This document shows positions 7,071 through 19,118 of a stretch of 35,027 bases of DNA, in pieces. The DNA is from Marivita sp. XM-24bin2 (GTDB lineage: Bacteria; Pseudomonadota; Alphaproteobacteria; Rhodobacterales; Rhodobacteraceae). The translations under genes were made by a program, and so were the position numbers. The notes beneath the pieces are model-generated. The model was not told where the DNA came from. It saw only the letters and a program-made list of their open reading frames with translations, and did not search any database. Location: the NCBI GenBank assembly GCA_003149565.1, contig QCWH01000001.1:171716-206742 (forward strand), read 5' to 3'. Every line of letters starts with the position of its first letter. The stretch's first letter is position 1.

Positions 7071-7903
7071 GACACCTGCTCCAGCCAGTCAGACGTAAAC
7101 GTGCCGCTGAACACATGCGCGGTCGGCCCCGTCATCCAGACGCCATCGTCCCGCCAGTCAATCTCGATCCGCCCGCCATCGAGGTCGATGCGCACGCTGC
7201 GTCCGGTCAGTCCGCGCCGTGCTGCCGCAACAGCCGTGGCGCAAGAGGATGATCCCGAGGCCAGCGTGACACCCACGCCACGCTCCCACACCCGCATCCG
7301 CAGGTGGTCGGGACCGACGAGGCTCGCGAACTGCACATTGGTACGCTGTGGATAGAGCGGATGATGCTCGATCTCGTCCCCGCGCGCTTCAAGGTCAACC
7401 GAATCGGCGTCATCGACGAAGAATGTGCAATGCGGGTTGCCCATGCCGGTTGCCGTTGGGGCCCCATCGATGGGCAGCTCCAAAGTGTCCATCTCGCGCG
7501 CCAGTGGCACCTCGTCCCAGCGCAGCTGCGGATGTCCCATATTCACCGAGGTCAGCCCGTTTCCCGCATCGCAGGCCATCAGTTGACCGCGTTCGGTGGT
7601 CAGCACGACTTCCGGAACCTGCCCCTGATCCATCAGATGCCGTGCGATACAGCGTGTGGCATTGCCACACGCGCCAGCAGTCGATCCGTCGGAGTTGTAA
7701 AACGTCAGATGCGCTGTCGCTCCGTCATCGCCCTGCTCAATGAGCGCCAATTGATCAAAGCCAACGCCCCGGTGCCTGTCCCCAATCGCTTTCGCCAGCG
7801 CAGCGGTCATCACCACCGGACGTTCACGGGTATCGAGCACGACAAAATCATTGCCAAGGCCGTGCATTTTCATGAAGGCGATATGGTCTGTGGCTTGGGT
7901 CAT
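7067..7903 (-). CDS. dapF: Diaminopimelate epimerase DapF, with an altered second active-site motif
   Basis: A 278-residue cytoplasmic enzyme that interconverts LL- and meso-diaminopimelate in lysine and peptidoglycan synthesis. The fold is well covered: [15 protein letters not shown] at the N-terminus, the first catalytic cysteine C79 in [19 protein letters not shown], and WERGVGVT. The second catalytic motif, normally ACGTGACA-like, reads ASGSSSCA, so the usual catalytic cysteine is serine (S216) while the later cysteine (C221) remains. The codon is TCG in the DNA, not a frame error. The start is ATG at 7903, with another ATG at 7906; the frame extends to 7978 without homology. It overlaps mtaB by 4 bases. 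Whether S216 is a lineage trait or a loss cannot be told here. Confidence 0.9.
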   Translation of the reverse strand: MTQATDHIAFMKMHGLGNDFVVLDTRERPVVMTAALAKAIGDRHRGVGFDQLALIEQGDDGATAHLTFYNSDGSTAGACGNATRCIARHLMDQGQVPEVVLTTERGQLMACDAGNGLTSVNMGHPQLRWDEVPLAREMDTLELPIDGAPTATGMGNPHCTFFVDDADSVDLEARGDEIEHHPLYPQRTNVQFASLVGPDHLRMRVWERGVGVTLASGSSSCATAVAAARRGLTGRSVRIDLDGGRIEIDWRDDGVWMTGPTAHVFSGTFTSDWLEQVS

Positions 7904-8006
7904 CATGGCCGCGCATATACGCCTGTCGCATACATCTTTCCAGTGCAGCAAAACGGCCGTGCACCAGCTTTCTGACACTTAGCGTTCGATTGTGCCGTTT
8001 TGGGGG

Positions 8007-8035
8007 TTGACCACCTCGGTGCGTCTTTCTAGACA
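8007..8035 (+). promoter_or_regulatory. Sigma-70-type promoter of tRNA-Lys
   Basis: A TTGACC -35 box (8007-8012) and a TAGACA -10 box (8030-8035) are separated by exactly 17 bases. The -10 box ends 10 bases before the first tRNA base, so transcription would start about at position 8042 with a very short leader. This is the clearest housekeeping promoter in the window. Confidence 0.8.
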
Positions 8036-8045
8036 GCGCGCCAGT

Positions 8046-8121
8046 GGGCCGTTAGCTCAGTTGGTAGAGCAACTGACTTTTAATCAGTGGGTCGCAGGTT
8101 CGAATCCTGCACGGCTCACCA
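8046..8121 (+). tRNA. tRNA-Lys (anticodon UUU)
   Basis: A 76-base tRNA with encoded CCA. The acceptor stem pairs GGGCCGT (8046-8052) with ACGGCTC, including one G-U pair. The D arm has GCTCAGTTGGTAGAGC. The anticodon stem ACTGA/TCAGT encloses the loop CTTTTAA, with anticodon TTT at 8079-8081. The T arm has GCAGGTTCGAATCCTGC. The following A and CCA end at 8121. It reads AAA and AAG and carries A37, the expected t6A/ms2t6A site that MtaB, encoded nearby, would modify. Confidence 0.98.
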
Positions 8122-8148
8122 CTGATCTCTCAGATATATTGGTGTTAC

Positions 8149-8189
8149 GCAGGAAAATCCCCACGGCGGGAACCTGCCTGTTTTTCTTT
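8149..8189 (+). terminator. Terminator of tRNA-Lys
   Basis: A two-part stem (GCAGG/CCTGC outside, TCCC/GGGA inside, with an AAAA/A internal loop) spans 8149-8177. It is followed by CTGTTTTTCTTT (8178-8189). Placed 28 bases after the tRNA and before the sitA promoter, it separates the two units. Confidence 0.7.
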
Positions 8190-8226
8190 GGAACCCTTGC
8201 CGGTCCGATTCCGTTAACTACCTAAT

Positions 8227-8252
8227 TGCGAGTGATTTGCATTTTCAAAATG
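8227..8252 (+). promoter_or_regulatory. Candidate Fur/Mur-family operator of sitABCD
   Basis: Two inverted repeats overlap by two bases upstream of sitA. TGCGAGT-G-ATTTGCA (8227-8241) is an imperfect 7-1-7 palindrome of the type bound by Fur-family regulators. CATTTT-C-AAAATG (8240-8252) is a perfect 13-bp palindrome. They lie 34-59 bases before the ATG, where a promoter would be expected. In alphaproteobacteria, Mn importers of this type are commonly repressed by the Mn-responsive Fur homologue Mur. The assignment to Mur rather than Fur is inference. Confidence 0.55.
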
Positions 8253-8285
8253 ATGTAGACATACTCAACATGGAGGTTCGAAAGA

Positions 8286-9188
8286 ATGAGACGGAGTCTT
8301 AAAGCCCTGGCATCAGTCGGCCTGCTTGCAGCCTGCGCAAGCGGCGCTGCGGCGGATGAAAAGATGAAAGTGGTCACCACCTTCACCGTTTTGGCTGATA
8401 TGGCGGCGAACGTGGCCGGGGACGCGGCAGAAGTGGTGTCGATCACCAAGCCGGGGGCCGAGATCCACGGCTATGAACCGACCCCTCAGGACATCGTGCG
8501 CGCCTATGACGCCGACCTGATTCTCTGGAACGGGCTCAACCTCGAGCTTTGGTTCGAACAATTTGTCTCCAATCTCGAAGACATTCCCTCGGTGACGCTT
8601 AGCGAAGGCATTGACCCGATTTCGATCTCATCGGGCAGCTATGAGGGAAAACCCAATCCGCATGCGTGGATGGGTCTGGATAATGCGCTGATCTATATCG
8701 ACAATATCACAAAAGCCTTTTCAGATGCGGACCCGGAAAATGCGGCGCTCTATGCCGAAAACGCCGCGCGATACAAAGACGAACTGCGCGCGACAATCGA
8801 ACCGCTTCGCGATGCTGTGACGTCCATCGCCGAAGACCAGCGCTGGCTGGTGACCTGTGAAGGCGCGTTCAGCTACCTCGCCCGCGACATGGGGCTGAAG
8901 GAGCTGTATCTTTGGCCGATGAACGCTGACCAAGTTGGTACACCGCAGCAAGTGCGCGCAGTGATCGACGGCGTTCGCGAGAATGACATCCCCGTCGTTT
9001 TCTGCGAAAGCACCGTGAACACCGCTCCGGCGGAACAGGTCGCGCGTGAAACCGGTGTCACCTATGGCGGCGTGCTCTATGTCGATTCGTTGAGTGAGGC
9101 GGACGGTCCGGTGCCGACCTATCTTGACCTGCTGTCTGTCACGACGCGCACCGTTGCCGAAGGTCTGACAACCGCCATCACCAACTGA
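8286..9188 (+). CDS. sitA: Manganese/iron ABC transporter, periplasmic binding protein (SitA/YfeA type)
   Basis: A 300-residue cluster A-I metal-binding protein. A signal peptide (MRRSLKALASVGLLAACASGAAA) covers about residues 1-23. The cysteine at 17 could suggest lipidation, but the AACASG context is a poor lipobox. The four metal ligands are visible: H61 (EIHGYEPT), H126 (PNPHAWM), E191 (CEGAFSY) and D266 (YVDSLSEADG). A glutamate at the third position, instead of the histidine usual in zinc proteins, favours manganese or iron. The absence of a His-rich loop agrees. The ATG at 8286 follows GGAGG (8272-8276). It is the first gene of a four-gene operon with its own ATPase and two permeases. 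The gene symbol follows SitABCD usage; mnt or yfe would be equivalent. Confidence 0.93.
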   Translation: MRRSLKALASVGLLAACASGAAADEKMKVVTTFTVLADMAANVAGDAAEVVSITKPGAEIHGYEPTPQDIVRAYDADLILWNGLNLELWFEQFVSNLEDIPSVTLSEGIDPISISSGSYEGKPNPHAWMGLDNALIYIDNITKAFSDADPENAALYAENAARYKDELRATIEPLRDAVTSIAEDQRWLVTCEGAFSYLARDMGLKELYLWPMNADQVGTPQQVRAVIDGVRENDIPVVFCESTVNTAPAEQVARETGVTYGGVLYVDSLSEADGPVPTYLDLLSVTTRTVAEGLTTAITN

Positions 9189-9279
9189 GGTGGCGCCGAA
9201 CTGAACACCGATGCCCGCAGTTGCAAGGCTGCGGGCGCACCCATGTCAGGCCACCGGCCTGCGATACCAAGGAAACATC

Positions 9280-10176
9280 ATGCTCGATGAGCAGAGCCAA
9301 ACGACGAAGACCACCGTACATCCTGTCAAAGATGGGCTCTCGGCACAGGATGTGACGGTCACCTACCGAAACGGTCACACCGCGCTGTGGAATGCCAGTT
9401 TCGAAATCCCTCGCGGCACCGTGACGGCGCTGGTGGGCATCAACGGCGCAGGCAAGTCCACGCTCTTCAAGGCAATCATGGGCTTTGTGCCCGCCGCAAA
9501 GGGCGAGATCCGCATCCTTGGCATGACGGTGAAAGACGCGCTGGCGAAGAACCTCGTCGCTTATGTGCCGCAATCCGAAGAGGTCGACTGGGCCTTCCCC
9601 GTGCTGGTCGAAGACGTCGTGATGATGGGGCGCTACGGCAAGATGGGGTTCCTGCGTCGTCCCAAAGCCGCCGACCACGAAGCCGTTGATCAGGCACTGA
9701 CACGCGTGAACATGACAGAGTTCCGCCACCGCCAGATTGGCGAATTGTCGGGCGGTCAGCGCAAACGCGTCTTCCTCGCTCGTGCGCTGGCCCAGGACGG
9801 GCAGGTGATCCTGCTTGATGAGCCGTTCACCGGTGTTGATGTGAAAACCGAAGACCAGATCATCGCGCTCCTGCGCGAACTCCGCGACGAAGGCCGCGTG
9901 ATGCTGGTCTCGACCCACAACCTTGGTTCGGTGCCGGAATTCTGCGACCGGACCGTGTTGGTCAAAGGCACCGTTCTCAGCTACGGTCCCACAGAAACCA
10001 CCTTCACACGGGACAACCTCGAAAAAGCGTTCGGCGGAGTGCTGCGTCACTTCACGTTGGGCGGCGACGCATTGCACGACGACGAAGACGCCCGCGCGAT
10101 CACCATCTTCACCGATGACGAGAGACCTCTGGTGCAATATGGAGACAAGACCCAGATCACGGAAAGCAAGTCGTGA
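9280..10176 (+). CDS. sitB: Manganese/iron ABC transporter, ATP-binding protein
   Basis: A 298-residue ABC ATPase that energises the SitCD permease on the cytoplasmic side. Walker A is GINGAGKST (residues 53-61), the Q-loop is [12 protein letters not shown] (the EVDWxFP form is typical of the Mn/Zn/Fe chelate family), the signature is LSGGQRKR (156-163), and Walker B is VILLDEP (176-182), followed by the switch histidine in VSTHNLG. The ATG at 9280 was chosen over an upstream in-frame ATG at 9211: AAGGA precedes it and the extension is not conserved-looking. There is a 91-base gap after sitA; the end overlaps sitC. A C-terminal extension of about 40 acidic residues ([20 protein letters not shown]) follows the ATPase fold. 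Confidence 0.94.
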   Translation: MLDEQSQTTKTTVHPVKDGLSAQDVTVTYRNGHTALWNASFEIPRGTVTALVGINGAGKSTLFKAIMGFVPAAKGEIRILGMTVKDALAKNLVAYVPQSEEVDWAFPVLVEDVVMMGRYGKMGFLRRPKAADHEAVDQALTRVNMTEFRHRQIGELSGGQRKRVFLARALAQDGQVILLDEPFTGVDVKTEDQIIALLRELRDEGRVMLVSTHNLGSVPEFCDRTVLVKGTVLSYGPTETTFTRDNLEKAFGGVLRHFTLGGDALHDDEDARAITIFTDDERPLVQYGDKTQITESKS

Positions 10177-11075
10177 TGGACCTGCTGCTCGAACCTTTCA
10201 CCTACAATTACATGGTGAATGCCATGTGGGTGTCCGCCCTCGTCGGGGCGGTTTGTGCCTTCCTGTCGGCGTATCTGATGCTTAAAGGATGGTCGCTTAT
10301 CGGTGATGCATTGGCCCATTCGGTCGTCCCGGGAGTGGCAGGGGCCTACATCCTTGGCCTGCCTTTCGCATTGGGCGCATTCATCGCGGGCGGATTGGCG
10401 GCTGGGTCGATGCTCTTCCTGTCGGAACGCTCGGGCCTCAAGCCTGACGTGATCATCGGCCTGATCTTCACGTCATTCTTCGGGCTGGGCCTCTTCATGG
10501 TGTCTGTGAACCCGATCTCGGTCTCTGTGCAGACCATCACCATGGGAAACATTCTTGCCATCACCCCCGAGGACACGGTGCAGCTTGCGCTCATTGGCTT
10601 TGTGTCGCTGGGGGTTCTTCTGCTCAAATGGAAGGACCTCATGGTCACTTTCTTTGACGAGAACCACGCCCGCACAATTGGATTGCGGCCGCAACTGCTC
10701 AAGGCGGTGTTCTTTGTGCTGCTGTCGGCTTCCGTCGTGGCGGCAATGCAGACCGTGGGTGCGTTTCTGGTGATCGCGATGGTGGTGACACCGGGGGCCA
10801 CGGCCTACCTGCTCTGCGACCGCTTCCCACGCCTGATCGTGACTTCGGTGCTGATCGGATCGGTGACCAGTTTCACCGGGGCCTATGCCAGCTACTTCCT
10901 TGACGGCGCCACGGGGGGCATCATCGTCTGCCTGCAAACGCTGATCTTTCTTGTGGCTTTTGTCTTTGCCCCGCAGCACGGCCTGCTCGCCGCGCGCCGG
11001 AAGGCGGAAGCAGCCTTGCGCGATGGGCCGAAAGACAGTCTGGTACAGGCCGATCCTGCAAAAGGCGGTGCATGA
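10176..11075 (+). CDS. sitC: Manganese/iron ABC transporter permease (first subunit)
   Basis: A 299-residue inner-membrane protein of the ABC-3 permease family with about eight hydrophobic helices. Family marks are SAYLMLKGWSLIGDALAHSVVPGVAGAYILG near the N-terminus, TMGNILAITPEDT in the middle, and GAFLVIAMVVTPGATAYLL, the segment expected to contact the ATPase and line the path. The start is ATG at 10176, sharing one base with the sitB stop (TGATG); a GTG at 10173 is also possible. It pairs with the second permease, sitD, rather than forming a homodimer, as in SitCD and YfeCD. The C-terminal tail of about 35 residues is charged and cytoplasmic. Confidence 0.93.
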   Translation: MDLLLEPFTYNYMVNAMWVSALVGAVCAFLSAYLMLKGWSLIGDALAHSVVPGVAGAYILGLPFALGAFIAGGLAAGSMLFLSERSGLKPDVIIGLIFTSFFGLGLFMVSVNPISVSVQTITMGNILAITPEDTVQLALIGFVSLGVLLLKWKDLMVTFFDENHARTIGLRPQLLKAVFFVLLSASVVAAMQTVGAFLVIAMVVTPGATAYLLCDRFPRLIVTSVLIGSVTSFTGAYASYFLDGATGGIIVCLQTLIFLVAFVFAPQHGLLAARRKAEAALRDGPKDSLVQADPAKGGA

Positions 11076-11923
11076 TGGACGTTGAAGCGCTGCTTTTGCC
11101 CTTCCGCTTTGCATTCATGCAAAACGCCTTCCTCATCTCGATGATGGTGGCAGTGCCCACTGCGCTGCTCTCCTGCTTTCTCGTGCTCAAAGGCTGGGCG
11201 CTGATGGGCGACGCGGTGAGCCACGCCGTGCTGCCGGGGATCGTTCTGGCATACATCTTGGGCATCCCGCTGATCCTCGGAGCTTTTGCCGCCGGGATGA
11301 TCTGCGCGCTGGCAACGGGCTATCTGTCCACCAACAGCCGGGTCAAAGAAGACACGGTGATGGGCGTGGTCTTCTCTGGCATGTTCGGCCTCGGCATCGT
11401 GCTCTATGTCTCGGTCGAGACGAATGCCCATCTCGATCACATCCTGTTCGGCAACATGCTGGGGGTCGAGCCGCACGAGCTTTGGACCGCCGGCATCATC
11501 TCGGCGCTGGTCGCCGGGGTCTTGGTGCTCAAATGGAAAGACTGGCTACTGCACAGCTTCGACCCCGCACAGGCGCAGGCATCCGGCCTCTGGGTCAACG
11601 CGCTGCATTACGGGATGCTGACAGCCCTGTCTCTGACCATCGTCGCGACCCTGTCGGCGGCTGGCCTGATCCTCGCCATCGGCCTGCTGATCGCCCCGGG
11701 GGCAATTGCGTTACTGTTGGTGCGACAGTTCAAGGCAATGCTCTGGGTTGCAGTCGGGGTCAACATGGCGGCGATGCTGCTGGGCACCTACCTCAGCTTC
11801 TTTCTCGACAGCGCACCTGCGCCAACGATTATCCTGATCCTCAGCGCGCTTTTTGTCGTGGCCTTCATCCGCCGCCAAATGCTGACCCGCCGCGCGTCCC
11901 GCCTGCGCGTCCAGCGGGGGTAG
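11072..11923 (+). CDS. sitD: Manganese/iron ABC transporter permease (second subunit)
   Basis: A 283-residue ABC-3 family permease clearly related to SitC: SCFLVLKGWALMGDAVSHAVLPGIVLAYILG, LFGNMLGVEPHELW and GLILAIGLLIAPGAIALLL align with the matching SitC segments. This suggests an old duplication giving a heterodimeric channel. The ATG overlaps the sitC stop by 4 bases (a second ATG follows at 11075). A basic tail (RRQMLTRRASRLRVQRG) ends the protein. It is the last gene of the operon. Three bases after the stop begin two tandem palindromes, shared with the converging pgm gene. Confidence 0.93.
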   Translation: MMDVEALLLPFRFAFMQNAFLISMMVAVPTALLSCFLVLKGWALMGDAVSHAVLPGIVLAYILGIPLILGAFAAGMICALATGYLSTNSRVKEDTVMGVVFSGMFGLGIVLYVSVETNAHLDHILFGNMLGVEPHELWTAGIISALVAGVLVLKWKDWLLHSFDPAQAQASGLWVNALHYGMLTALSLTIVATLSAAGLILAIGLLIAPGAIALLLVRQFKAMLWVAVGVNMAAMLLGTYLSFFLDSAPAPTIILILSALFVVAFIRRQMLTRRASRLRVQRG

Positions 11924-11926
11924 GGC

Positions 11927-11968
11927 GAAGGACTTTCGAAAGTCCTTCAAGCCCTTCCGCAAGGGCTT
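11927..11968. repeat. Two tandem palindromes between converging sitD and pgm
   Basis: The 51-base gap between the stops of sitD (11923) and pgm (11975) is almost filled by two unrelated inverted repeats. One is a 22-bp perfect palindrome (11927-11948, half-site GAAGGACTTTC). The other has arms AAGCCCTT and AAGGGCTT around CCGC (11949-11968). Neither is followed by a T-run in either direction. A bidirectional 3'-end structure for both operons is the likely role. Confidence 0.78.
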
Positions 11969-11974
11969 GCCCGC

Positions 11975-15575
<3,601 letters not shown>

Positions 15576-15579
<4 letters not shown>

Positions 15580-17684
15580 TGCGCTGACCCGCGCTTGAGG
15601 ACAAAGGCGCTTACCGATTGCGCGGACACGCGGATACGTTCCCCGACAATAGGCGTCGGTGTCTGGGCTGTTTCCGAGGTGTCGATCTCACGCACCCATA
15701 GGTCTGGGGATGTGGCAGGCAGCACCAGGTCGAGGTCGCTCCCCGTCCGGTTGAACGCGAGAAACACCTCGTCGGTCATGACCTTGCCGGCCACACTTTC
15801 AGCATTGCCGCGCAGGTGCAGGCAAAGCGCGGCCAGTTCGGCATCGCCCCAGTTGAGCGGTTTACCGTCGAACCCACGCCATTCGACGTCCTTGCGTCGG
15901 TCGGTTTCGCGTGTGGCCCCGTGCAGGAAATCCATCTGCCGCAGAACCGGGTTGTTCCGCCGCACGCGCGACAGTGCCGCAGTGAACGCGATCTGTTCCG
16001 GGTCCAGCGAGGCCCAATCGATCCAAGTGGTTTCGTTGTCCTGACAATAGGCGTTGTTGTTGCCGTTCTGGGTATGCCCACCTTCGTCGCCCGCCAGGAG
16101 CATCGGCGTGCCCTGCGACAGGAACACAGTGGCCAGCATGTTTCGCCGGCGTCTGGCACGCTGTGCGCGGATCGCGGTGTCGTCGCTCGGCCCTTCGACA
16201 CCGAAATTGTCGCTGTAGTTGACCTTGTGCCCATCGCGGTTGCCCTCGCCATTGGCCTCGTTGTGGCGCTCTTCGTATTGTGTGGTGTCAGCCAGCGTGT
16301 AGCCGTCATGCGAGGCGGCGTAATTGACCGACGACCACACCCGCCGCCCACGTTTGTCAAAGATATAGGCCGTGCCGAGCAGCGCCGATCCCAGCTCCTG
16401 CGCGCCATGCGCATCGCCGCGCCAGAACTTGCGGACGGTGTCGCGGTAGCGGTCGTTCCATTCGGCGAACTTGGCCGGAAAACCGCCCAGCTGATACCCA
16501 CCGGGGCCGATATCCCACGGCTCTGCGATCAGTTTGACCTCGGCCAACACCGGGTCCTGCCGCAACGCGGTCATGAAGCGCCCGGTCCGGTCGAACCCAT
16601 CCGCCTCACGGCAGAGCGTTGTGGCCAGATCAAAGCGGAAGCCATCGACCCCCATCGCCTGCACCCAAAAGCGCAAACTGTCTAGGATCATGCGCGTGAC
16701 AAACGGATGTGTCACGTTCAGCGTGTTGCCGCAGCCCGTGTCGTTGACGTAGTACCGCGGGGCATCGTCCTGCAGGCGGTAATAGGACGCGTTGTCGAGC
16801 CCCCGGAACGAAAGGGTGGGGCCAAGGTGGTCGCCCTCGGCGGAATGGTTGTAGACCACATCCAAGATCACCTCGATCCCGGCGGCATGGAACCGATCTA
16901 CCATCGCGCGGAACCCGCGCACGCCTTCGGGGCCGAAGTAGCGAGGTTCGGGGGCGAAAAAGCCCACAGTGTTGTAGCCCCAGTAATTGATCAACCCGCG
17001 CCCCGACAGCGCCCCTTCGGACTTGATTGCCTGCACCGGCAACAGCTCCACCGCCGTCACGCCCAGCTTTGTCAGATGGTCCAGCATGGCAGGCGAGGCC
17101 AGCCCTTCATAAGTGCCGCGCAGGGCCTCAGGCACCCCGGGGTGGCGCATGGTCAACCCTTTGACATGGGCCTCATAGATCAATGTGTCCTGCCAGCCTT
17201 TGGACAGGGGACGTGCGTCCAGCGGAAACAGCGCCGGGTCCGACACGACGGATTTTGCCACAAAGGGCGCGCTGTCGCGGCTGTCAAAGGACAGATCACC
17301 CTCGGGCGCGGAATGCAGATAGCCAAACGTTGCCGTGTGATCGGTGAACACACCATGAAACTCGCGGGTGTACGGGTCGATCAGCAGCTTGTTGCGGTTG
17401 AACCGGTGCCCGGCCTCAGGCGCATAAGGCCCGGACGCGCGATAGCCGTACACCGTTCCGGGCTGCACCCCCGGCAGATACCCATGCCACACCGCGCCCG
17501 TGCGTTCGGGCAACGGCAGGCGCATCTCTTCGCGGGTGCCATCGGGTGAAAACAGGCACAGCGACACCTGTTCCGCATGTTCCGAAAACACCGCGAAATT
17601 TGTACCACCGCCGTCGAAATGCGCGCCCAACCGCGACGGAGAGCCGGGTTCAAGGGTTGCGGAAACGGTGGCGTGATAGGTCAT
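15576..17684 (-). CDS. glgX: Glycogen debranching enzyme GlgX (GH13)
   Basis: A 702-residue isoamylase-type enzyme that removes the short 1,6-linked stubs left by glycogen phosphorylase. An N-terminal CBM48 domain (about residues 15-120; PSRLGAHFDGGGTNFAVFSEHAEQVSLCLF) precedes the catalytic barrel (WGYNTVGFFAPEPRY, DVVYNHSAEG). The catalytic triad is D352 (GFRFDLA), E388 (IAEPWD) and D460 (ASHDGYTL). The phrase TLADTTQYEERHNEANGEGNRDG is characteristic of GlgX and TreX. The start ATG shares one base with the glgA stop (TGATG), and the end overlaps malQ by 4 bases. Confidence 0.96.
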
Positions 17685-19117
17685 CAGACAAGTTCGGTGT
17701 AAAGGTCATGATAGGCTTGGGCAGAGCTGTCCCAGCTTACAGGATGACGCATTGCGGCACGCTGCATGGATTGCCAGAGTTTCGGGTCGGCATAGGCCTC
17801 GACCACGCGGTCGATGACCGCTGCCAGCCCGTTCGCGCTGACTTCGTGAAACACAAAGCCGGTGGCAGCCTTGGCAACGATCGCCGCGACATTTGCGTCA
17901 ATCACCGTATCTGCCAGCCCGCCTGTCCGTGCCACAACCGGCAATGTGCCGTAGTGCAGACCGTAAAGCTGGGTCAGGCCGCAGGGCTCGAACCGTGACG
18001 GGATCAGGATCGCGTCGCTGCCTGCCTGGAACAGATGCGACAACGCTTCGTCATAGCCAATATGAGTGGCGACCTGACGGGGATGGGCCATCGCGGCATC
18101 ACGGAACCCCTTTTCGAGGTCCGGTTGGCCGGTTCCCAGCACCGCCAATTGCGCGCCGCGGTCCACCAAATGCGGTACGGCCTCAAGCAACGCGTCCAGA
18201 CCCTTTTGATTGGTCAGGCGGCTCACGACACAGAAAAGCGGTGCGTCGCTCCGTGTCTCCAACCCCAAGCGTTCGCTCAGCGCGACCCGGTTCGCGGCTT
18301 TGCGCTTGAGCGTCTTGGCGTCATAGGTCTGCGCTAGCGCCGTGTCCGTGGCCGGGTTCCACGCCTCGGTGTCGATCCCGTTCAGCACTCCGCTCAGCGC
18401 ACCGGACCGAGCTTGCAGTACACCGTCCAGACCCATGCCGAACTCTGGTGTCAGTATTTCGCGCGCATAGGTCGGGCTGACAGTGGTGATCCGGTCCGAG
18501 AACATCAGCGCACCTTTGAGGAAGCTCAGATCGCCGTGGAACTCGAGACCCTCAGGGTGGAACCAATCGGTCTTGAGCTGAAGCTGTCCCAAGACCTGCG
18601 GCCCGAACCGGCCTTGAAAGGCGATGTTGTGGATGGTGATGATCGAACGGGGGATGTCGCGGCCCGCCATGCGCATGTAGACGGGCGCAAGCGCTGCCTG
18701 CCAGTCATGAGCATGGACCACATCCGGCTGATAGCCTTCGATTGCCCCCATCGCGATCCGCGCACCGGCCATCGACAAGGCGCCAAAACGCAAGTGGTTG
18801 TCGGACCAGTCCCGCCCGTTTTCATCGACGTAAAGACCGCCGGGCCGGTCGAAAAGCTGCGGCGCATCCAGCAAAAGAAGCGTAATGCCATGTACGGTTG
18901 CCCGAACGAGGCGCCCCGGCCCACCGGGCAGGTCGTCAAACCGCGCGACCTCTTCGCCTTCTGGCAGCACCGGAAACAGCGGCGGATAGGCGGGCAGCAC
19001 CACCTGCGCGTCCACATCCACCCGCGCCAAAGCGCCGGGCAGAGCGCCGACCACGTCCGCCAGTCCCCCCGTTTTCACGAAAGGCGCACATTCCGAGGCG
19101 ACCATCAGGACCTTCAT
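17684..19117 (-). CDS. glgA: Glycogen synthase (ADP-glucose, GT5)
   Basis: A 477-residue glycosyltransferase that extends alpha-1,4-glucan from ADP-glucose. The N-terminal ADP-glucose loop KTGGLADVVGALP begins at residue 15; HAHDWQ (135-140) and TIHNIAFQG follow. The C-terminal Rossmann domain has VVSRLTNQKGLD (298-309) and the catalytic/nucleotide motif EPCGLTQLYG (377-386). The length fits the bacterial GlgA family. The gap to glgC is one base, and the stop shares one base with the glgX start. A GGGAAAG element before the ATG serves as ribosome binding site. Confidence 0.97.
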   Translation of the reverse strand: MKVLMVASECAPFVKTGGLADVVGALPGALARVDVDAQVVLPAYPPLFPVLPEGEEVARFDDLPGGPGRLVRATVHGITLLLLDAPQLFDRPGGLYVDENGRDWSDNHLRFGALSMAGARIAMGAIEGYQPDVVHAHDWQAALAPVYMRMAGRDIPRSIITIHNIAFQGRFGPQVLGQLQLKTDWFHPEGLEFHGDLSFLKGALMFSDRITTVSPTYAREILTPEFGMGLDGVLQARSGALSGVLNGIDTEAWNPATDTALAQTYDAKTLKRKAANRVALSERLGLETRSDAPLFCVVSRLTNQKGLDALLEAVPHLVDRGAQLAVLGTGQPDLEKGFRDAAMAHPRQVATHIGYDEALSHLFQAGSDAILIPSRFEPCGLTQLYGLHYGTLPVVARTGGLADTVIDANVAAIVAKAATGFVFHEVSANGLAAVIDRVVEAYADPKLWQSMQRAAMRHPVSWDSSAQAYHDLYTELV

Positions 19118-19118
19118 G

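Noticed and set aside
7992-8225. A 77-codon plus-strand open frame containing PLAQLVEQLTFNQWVAGSNPARLTT.
   Set aside because: It is a translation through the tRNA-Lys gene; the peptide is the well-known false product of tRNA sequence.
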